DNA from: Congeria kusceri
Lineage: Eukaryota > Mollusca > Bivalvia > Myida > Dreissenidae
Length of the DNA stretch: 64,000 nucleotides
Assembly: GCA_027627225.1 (NCBI GenBank)
Contig: CM051030.1
Coordinates: 22,364,105 to 22,428,104 of the forward strand
Reading direction: 5' to 3'
The position numbers and the translations under genes were made by a program. A model generated the notes under the pieces. The model made no database searches and was not told where the DNA came from. It saw only the letters and a program-made list of their open reading frames with translations. Below are positions 57,793-64,000 of the stretch, one piece after another; position 1 is the stretch's first letter; every line of letters starts with the position of its first letter.

Positions 57793-58059
57793 ATGATACA
57801 ACATGTCATGATTCTGACTCGGTTTTATTTTCAAATGTTTTATATCATTTTCAACTTTGTTTACTTTGTATTCGTGAATATGATGAAACATGACCTTTTT
57901 CTATATGAGCTAATACGATCAGTGTGTAAACTACTAGAGCCAGTGTGTAAACAATTGGGGACAGTATGTCAACAATTCGGGACAGTGTTTGATCAACATG
58001 GGGCAATGCGTCAACAATTGGGGACAGTGTGTGAACGATTGTGGACATATTGCCAATAA
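57793..58059 (+). CDS. Doubtful 88-residue ORF: hydrophobic start plus heptad repeat
   Basis: A hydrophobic segment (FQMFYIIFNFVYFVFVN) is followed by six degenerate seven-residue repeats of the type QLGTVCQ, encoded by a 21-bp minisatellite (57918-58050). Leu/Phe and Val at alternating 3-4 spacing could form a coiled coil with a cysteine stripe. No splice sites or homologue are known to me; chance translation of a minisatellite is at least as likely. Confidence 0.2.
   Translation: MIQHVMILTRFYFQMFYIIFNFVYFVFVNMMKHDLFLYELIRSVCKLLEPVCKQLGTVCQQFGTVFDQHGAMRQQLGTVCERLWTYCQ
57918..58050. repeat. 21-bp minisatellite x ~6
   Basis: Unit ACAATTGGGGACAGTGTGTC (plus one base) repeated with substitutions. 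Confidence 0.85.
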
Positions 58060-59430
58060 GTAAGGACTACGAGTATCTGTTAAGATGTTGTTGTTTTGCA
58101 GGTAATTCGATGGGTTTTTCCCCAATGAACGTATTACATAAGTTATGACTATTTGTATTTATAACAAACAATACATAATAATCCAATATAATGAAATTGT
58201 TTATGATTGAAAACGAGCTAGAGCAGATAAGCAGCTTTTAAAGAATTGTCCACGATCATCGCACGGCTCGCGCGCGATACCCTTGAGGAAATGGTACAGT
58301 GTCATCTACAATATGTTTCCGGGCTACGAGCTTACGATTTAACAAAAACATGTATACATTTCAGTGAATCAAAATCTCTGAGGCTACGACGCCAGTAAAT
58401 CCTTCGATATATCGTACGAAAATCGAACGGCTTCCTCAAGGAGGACGCACAGAAAGGGACTTTCGGTCAGTTTACGGGCGCCGTAGACGCATCTGAGTCC
58501 ACATGTAAATTAGGGCCTAACTATCTGATATTGTTTGCAACCATGTTTGTATATTCTTTTCATTGTATAAGTTATCTGTTTATTTGTTTTATATGATTGA
58601 ATAAAATACGAGCCTCTTCTATGAATAACAAACAACATAATACTTTTGCATTTCTAAAGTAGTTCATTTCGCTTTATCATCATTTCAAGAATGTACTGTG
58701 TTTACTCTATATATCTTACAAATATTGTAGATAAATTATGTCCTTGTGGTAATGACAACTCGTTTCGGTAATGACATACCGTTGCGGAAATGACATCGGC
58801 TATAAAATACAGTCAAATATAACGGATATTTACTTTCAATTAATGTTTAAGTCATTTTGTTGAAAGAAAACATCCATTTAATGAATTGAGCCTTACATCA
58901 AGCATGTTTTATGTATCCAAATTTTATCAGCGTTGCGGAGATGACCGTTTCGGTAATGACAATTTAGCAAAAAATTCACTTGAAAATGCAATAAATATTT
59001 TACGTGTATTAAAAACCTTTCACAAGAGACAGAACCATAAATGAAGGTGAATGGCTTCAATAAGCAATAACTATGTAGTCACAGTTTTATTTCTCAGCAC
59101 ATATGGTAATGACAATGAGAAAGTATACGCAGTACAAATGACAACTTTCCAGCCGCTTGGGATGATAACTAAAGTACCTGCTCTGCTATTTTCCAGTTTC
59201 AAATATTCCCGCTTAAATTCCTGATCATGACGCAGTATGTTTGTGTCTGTATACGTCTGTTATTATGGGTTGTTGCGGTAATGACAAAATAACTGGTGGC
59301 GAACCAACAAATGTCACCATGCAAAGTTTAACTTGTCAAAAATATGATAAAAATGAAGCATTATATAATTTACACTTATATACATATTTATCAGTCAACT
59401 TTTTATGCTTTTATTAGTTATTTTCTTATA
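58060..59430. other. Non-coding with scattered GGTAATGACA motifs
   Basis: CGGTAATGACA or GGTAATGACA recurs at 58750-58800, 58950, 59105 and 59275 without a regular period. No gene. Confidence 0.5.
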
Positions 59431-59432
59431 TA

Positions 59433-60410
59433 CAGGCGCAGTGCCTGAATCCGCCACTTTCCTAAATCCGCCACCCCATCCGAATTTTTTTTATCGGCGA
59501 TTTCTATTTTGTTGATCTCAGTCAATCAGATACTTTCCCTTAACAATGCTGCCGAGTTTTCATCTTGATTTGTGCTGAAATAAATATTTAATCCAATTCT
59601 TTTGTACATAACCCCTAAATGCAAACAAACTGCATGCGGGGAATCTATTTCATACTGAGCATGCGCAGTTTTCAGGCCCCGCATGGTGTCCATGATAAAA
59701 TTAAATTATCGTGTTTTAATATTATGTCCATATGAGCATGTGCAGCATACAAATAACCATTATGAATTGGCATTACATACAATTAAATGCGGAAAAACTG
59801 CATATAAAGAGCGCAAATATCTCGCTACTCAAAACCCTCATTTTTTGTCCCACATGCACGCAGGGCCTCAGTTTCAGAGCTATTTTTATAAAAACAAATG
59901 AGTATTGGGAAGAAATCGAAACATTGTATTAACAACAGACATCAAGCTGCTTATTATAGAAAATTAAATAAGAACAATAGTCATATGTGGAATAAGAATG
60001 TCACTTTTCCAGATCTACGATTTTCACCAAACAACTTCGGATCATCGTGTTTTTTTAAAACACTAGAAAATGAACCTTAAATAAACAAACGTGGGAGTTT
60101 TATCAATAGAAGTCAATAGAAGTTGCTTTTAAAACAGAATTCATAAAACATTATTATTTTCGAGCAGTTTGAACATTTTAAAGAGGGGTGGCGGATTAAG
60201 GCAATTTCCGCGCTCATTTTTATACACTGTTCAGGCCTTCAATCTCTATAAATATTTTTCATTATCAAAGTATTTTGTAACCAAAACACGCCAGCAAATG
60301 CACATTAAACCTAACTTGATTTATGTAAATTGTTATGCCAATCGGTAAACAACTTTTGAAAATATCGTAAAAATACCCCCGAAATGTGGCGGATTTAGGC
60401 ACTGCGGCAG
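59433..60410. mobile_element. 978 bp TIR element, CAGTGCCTRAATCCGCCAC ends
   Basis: Left CAGGCGCAGTGCCTGAATCC then GCCAC; inverted right CTGCCGCAGTGCCTAAATCC then GCCAC; TA on both sides (59431-59432, 60411-60412). An internal inverted GGTGGCGGATTAAGGCA lies near 60188. This fits a Tc1/mariner/pogo-type MITE. The small ORFs at 59683-60080 lack recognisable domains. Confidence 0.75.
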
Positions 60411-60412
60411 TA

Positions 60413-61240
60413 AGTTGGTTAACATTTGATCATATCTTATGAGTGACAATGCATTATTAGGCAAGTGTGCAATTTAAAGATCCGCTTTTGATTTAATTGA
60501 TAAAAGTTTTATATCACAACTCATTTTGTTTTATTTCTTTCATCATATAGAATAAATACAACACAGAATGTGGTTAGTTTGTGTGAAAGAAAGTCTCTAA
60601 AATATCATCTTAACATGAGTGACACGCCTTTGGCCATTTTTTGTATAATTACCCGCGTACTATTTTAGTAGGAACCGGGAACCAGGCTAGTCCGAAACCT
60701 CTTCGGGCTGATATAGTCCAATCTGGACTATGGTCCATTTTGTCTTATTAAACGTTAGGCCTATCGTACGTAATCCTTTCACATGTGGTCGCAACATTCA
60801 AACGTTACTTGCAGCGCTTATTATGACATTCTATTTTGTTTTTGTTCTTCTTTTTGTTTCTTCATCCATGTGAACATCGCTTGTTTGTGATATTAAACAT
60901 GGAAAAATCTGGAGCATACGGAGTGGTTTTACTATTTTCAGGTACGTGTATTAATATCGGCTTAAGGTTAGATACCAGTAATTCCAATTCCGATAGGGTC
61001 CCATAATAAAACGGCCAACTTTCCAAGCATTTTTATAGGCTTTCCTTTATTTCAGATTGTGCAAGCAAATTTAAATATGAATTTTCCTCTTCCAAAAATT
61101 GCAATAAAAAAGATATGTCGTGTTACTTCTAAGAAAATGCATTTCGCCTGAATGCAGACACAGGTAGAAAACGCGTTTTCGGCAGTCATATTTCGACAAA
61201 AGCCCCATATCACAATACCCCCTCCCCCCAAAAGTTCATC
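60413..61240. other. Non-coding, nothing recognised
   Basis: No gene or repeat supported. Confidence 0.45.
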
Positions 61241-61244
61241 TTTC

Positions 61245-61447
61245 AAGTTAGCCTCCAATGAAATACACCAAAATGATCCAGACACACATGGGGTATAAGA
61301 AATAATCACAAAAGGCATGACTGAGATTGCTAAATGGCTTTTCACCTTTCAAGTTAGCCTCCAATGAAATACACCAAAATGATCCAGATACACATGGGGT
61401 ATAAGAAATAACCACAAAAGGCATGACTGAGATTGCTGAATGGCTTT
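61245..61447. repeat. 103-bp tandem duplication
   Basis: CAAGTTAGCCTCCAATGAAA ... GAGATTGCTRAATGGCTTTT is present twice, 103 bp apart, with only about three differences. Confidence 0.9.
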
Positions 61448-62236
61448 TATACCAGAAGAGAAAAGGAACTCTTGAGTAATAGGCACTACTTTCGAATGGA
61501 CAACGGAGGGATACAAAATGATTTACCGGTATCTAACCTTAAAGAAAACTCAAAATTTTGCTATTGTGAAAAAAACTCATTTACATTATTATCAACCTAC
61601 TTGTTGCACACATCCAAAATTTCAGGTCGATCCACTTTGTAGAAATGCTTCAAAAACGCATTTGAGTATAACACATGATAAGCCATCAGGCATGCATGTT
61701 CAGTACTTGGATTGCGTGGGGTGGGGGAGCTAGAATTCGTACCTAAATTATATAAAACAGTCAAATTACCAGTTCATTTAGACTTATTTTAATGCAGTAG
61801 ACATCAGGGTTTTACATCAACGTTATATTTTAGGTGTTACAGGACTTAGGTGGTTGATATTTAGGGGTCCTCTCAATAAAAGTGGGGGTCCCATTCATTT
61901 GTTTTGTCTGCATTTGTATCAACATTTTGTATGTATTGTATCAATAAGATAGAATGAAGACATTATATTATAATGTTAATAATTTTATAAATTACATGTA
62001 TGAATTATTTAATTTTAACAATGAATTGTATCAACACATCAGAAAAAGCGCGCATCCAATAGGATGCAAGTTTAAAAATAGGAGGGGTCCTGACTCACAA
62101 TTAAGGGGTATATGAAGCAGAAAATCGAGTCCGGTAAAACCCTGCAGACATCATTAATGTATAAAACGTACTTATATTTTGCTTATAACATGATTCAATA
62201 TGCTCTGGGAGGCAAAATGTGAGTTTCTGTACGTAT
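61448..62236. other. Non-coding, nothing recognised
   Basis: The ORFs at 61433-61733 overlap in two frames and have no recognisable domain. Confidence 0.45.
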
Positions 62237-63692
62237 TAGCTCACCTGAGCACGAAGTGCTCTGTGACCTATTGGTAAAGGGGACCTCTCCGGCGTCGTCA
62301 ATGTGCCTTCAACAATTTGGACCTTTATCGCGATAAAGACTACATTTTTTATTCAGTCTTGACCTAAATTGCACAGTTTGTGTAAGACCATAAAATCTCA
62401 GACGGGATTGTTGTTGGGTCAGATCACGCCAGTAACACCAGAGTAATTGCCCCTTTTTCATGCCAAAAAAGTGCAAAAGTGCCTTTTTTCAATGTATAGA
62501 CTTTCCATCCAATCTTAACCAAACTTTCACAGTTTGTGTATGACCATCAGATCTCAGCAGACGTCAAAAATGGGCCAGATCGTGTTTCAAATACCAGAGT
62601 TATTTCCCTTTGTTTATTAAAATAATATACAAAAATGGACATTATTCAGGATAGAGAGAGACATTTTTCATCCAATCTTCACCAATCTTGCACAGTTTGT
62701 CTATTACCATGAGATTATTGTTGAAGTCGAATATAAGCAAGATCGGACCAGAAACACCAGTGTTATTGCCCTTTGTGAAAAAAATATGCAAAAATAGACA
62801 TTATACAGGATAGACATTTCATTTTTCATCCATTCTTTACCAGTCTTGCACTATGACCATAAGATTAAAGGTGAAGTGGAATATAAGCAAGATGGGACCA
62901 GAAACACCAGAGTTATTGCCCTTTGTTTGTGAAAAAAATATGCAAAAATGGACATTATTTATAGAGACTTCATTTTTCATCCAATCTTCACCAATCGTGT
63001 ACAGTTTGTCCATGAACGTAAGACTACAGGTGAAGTAGAATATAAACATGATCGATCCAGAAACACCAGAGTTATTGCGCCTTGTGTTTGGAAAAAAACA
63101 TCAACAAGTTATCAATGATTGGCTTGCACACACGATTTTTTATTCAATCATCAATGTTGACCAAACTTGAAACAGTTTGCGCATGGCCATATTAAAAATT
63201 AAATTAAAATTAAAAAAACAGTTGCAAGACTTGCATGCAGTTATTTGTACATGCAACTTTGATGTCTTCAGAGCCTGCATTAACATCATTAATCATCATT
63301 GGAAAGAAAATTATCAAAGAAAAAGCAAAACTACCTTATAGCACAGCCATGGCAATTATCGCATTGCAACTAGTTTTCCAAAACTGTTTGCGAAAAAGAC
63401 ATCAAATCTACTGTTTGTGCATTTCCCAGAATTGTCAATGACTTAATGAAAAAGGGTCATGTAAGAATGTCGATAAATCTATTTGAGAACCATTAGCAAA
63501 AAAACGCACAACCACTACCAAACTCATACTTTAGTTATCCCATTGCACTTACCGATGTTTTATATCAAAATTGATCCTACTCCCACTGTGTATTGTTTAG
63601 ATACCTTAATTTTCAAACCTGTCACAACAGTATGGTCTTCATCTGTACCAGTTCTCAAGTGAGCGCTTTGGGCCATCATGGCCCTCTTGTTC
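62237..63692 (+). mobile_element. Helitron-like element copy 3, inverse to copy 1, without the nested insert
   Basis: Starts TTAGCTCACCTGAGCACGAA, has about five core units (GTTATTGCCCTTTGTTT at about 62601, 62762, 62913 and neighbours), a non-core part matching copy 1 (TGATGTCTTCAGAGCCTGCA), and ends GGGCCATCATGGCCCTCTTG. It matches copy 1 over nearly its full length on the opposite strand but lacks the 783 bp insert. Confidence 0.75.
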
Positions 63693-64000
63693 ATGTTTCG
63701 TGTTGATGTAAACAACTTATAAATTGCCAAAATAGAACGGAGATATTTAATGGATCTTTTTTTAACAAATTTGTTTGGCAATACATTGTATAAGTGTGTT
63801 TTTGATTATTATAATGTTTTATGAACTTATCACCATTGACTGGAACTCGATGACTTACAAAGACTTGTATATATTTATTGATTGAAAATAGTATATTTGA
63901 ACCTATATTTATTGATTGAAAATAGTATATTTTAACCTATATACAATAAAAGAATAATGAAAGCAAAACGAGAAATTAACCCGATTATTTTCTTTTTGTT
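63693..64000. repeat. Terminal non-coding DNA with a 38-bp tandem duplication
   Basis: TTTATTGATTGAAAATAGTA followed by TATTTGAACCTATA is repeated at about 63875 and 63910. Nothing else seen. Confidence 0.7.

Noticed and set aside
1..64000. tRNA and rRNA genes
   Set aside because: I looked for tRNA A/B-box-like sequences and conserved rRNA stretches by eye and found none that I could support; a tRNA covariance-model scan would settle it.

Overview
This is a eukaryotic, AT-rich, intron-rich window with very little coding sequence. I read it as bivalve mollusc DNA. The basis is the style of its dispersed repeats: elements ending in a GGGCCATGATGGCCC hairpin next to AGCTCACCTGAG, with tandem cores of about 160 bp, and a repeat ending in a run of GACC/GACG followed by a GGGGG-rich tail. 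The species cannot be fixed from the sequence; a heterodont clam or mussel is my guess.

Genes. The coding content is a small cluster of immunoglobulin-superfamily (IgSF) genes and gene relics. (1) Minus strand, 12783 to 844: a well-preserved gene with a signal-peptide exon and nine consecutive Ig exons. All are symmetric phase 1-1, each is a multiple of 3 long, all have GT/AG splice sites, and none has a stop or frameshift. The first Ig is V-like, the rest are C2/I-like, and the gene runs off the left edge. (2) Plus strand, 27.9-33.07 kb, 'copy A': Ig-Ig-Ig-Ig-FN3-TM-cytoplasmic tail. Splice sites are kept, but four exons carry single small indels and one carries an in-frame stop, so it is probably a pseudogene. 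(3) Minus strand, 42.2-42.6 kb: an isolated V-like Ig exon with a nonsense codon, abutting a transposon. (4) Plus strand, 43.9-49.7 kb, 'copy B': signal peptide-V-Ig-Ig-Ig-Ig-FN3-TM-tail, a more decayed paralogue of copy A. A and B are duplicates with the same exon order. Their tails keep YxxL/I/V motifs spaced as in an ITAM, so the ancestral protein was probably a signalling receptor with an Ig ectodomain.

Layout. 0-0.43 kb dispersed repeat; 0.84-12.8 kb IgSF gene, with a 2.1 kb repeat element, itself holding a 783 bp TA-flanked insert, in one intron and other foldback elements in another; 12.8-21.4 kb non-coding with MITEs and degenerate 160 bp repeats; 21.4-23.2 kb satellite of about 115 bp; 23.2-23.8 kb GGT minisatellite; 25.0-25.2 kb GTA microsatellite; 25.2-27.5 kb two tandem-repeat elements; 27.9-33.1 kb copy A, with a 711 bp hAT-like MITE in an intron; 33.1-35.6 kb broken LINE; 39.06-42.16 kb transposon with arms of about 480 bp; 43.9-49.7 kb copy B; 49.9-64 kb non-coding DNA with several foldback elements and short tandem duplications.

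The most interesting biology is in the Ig domains. One Ig subtype, seen in four exons of three genes, has a cysteine before strand A paired in register with the strand-B cysteine and has lost the strand-F cysteine. Two other domains have no cysteine at all. Functions are inferred from domain composition only.
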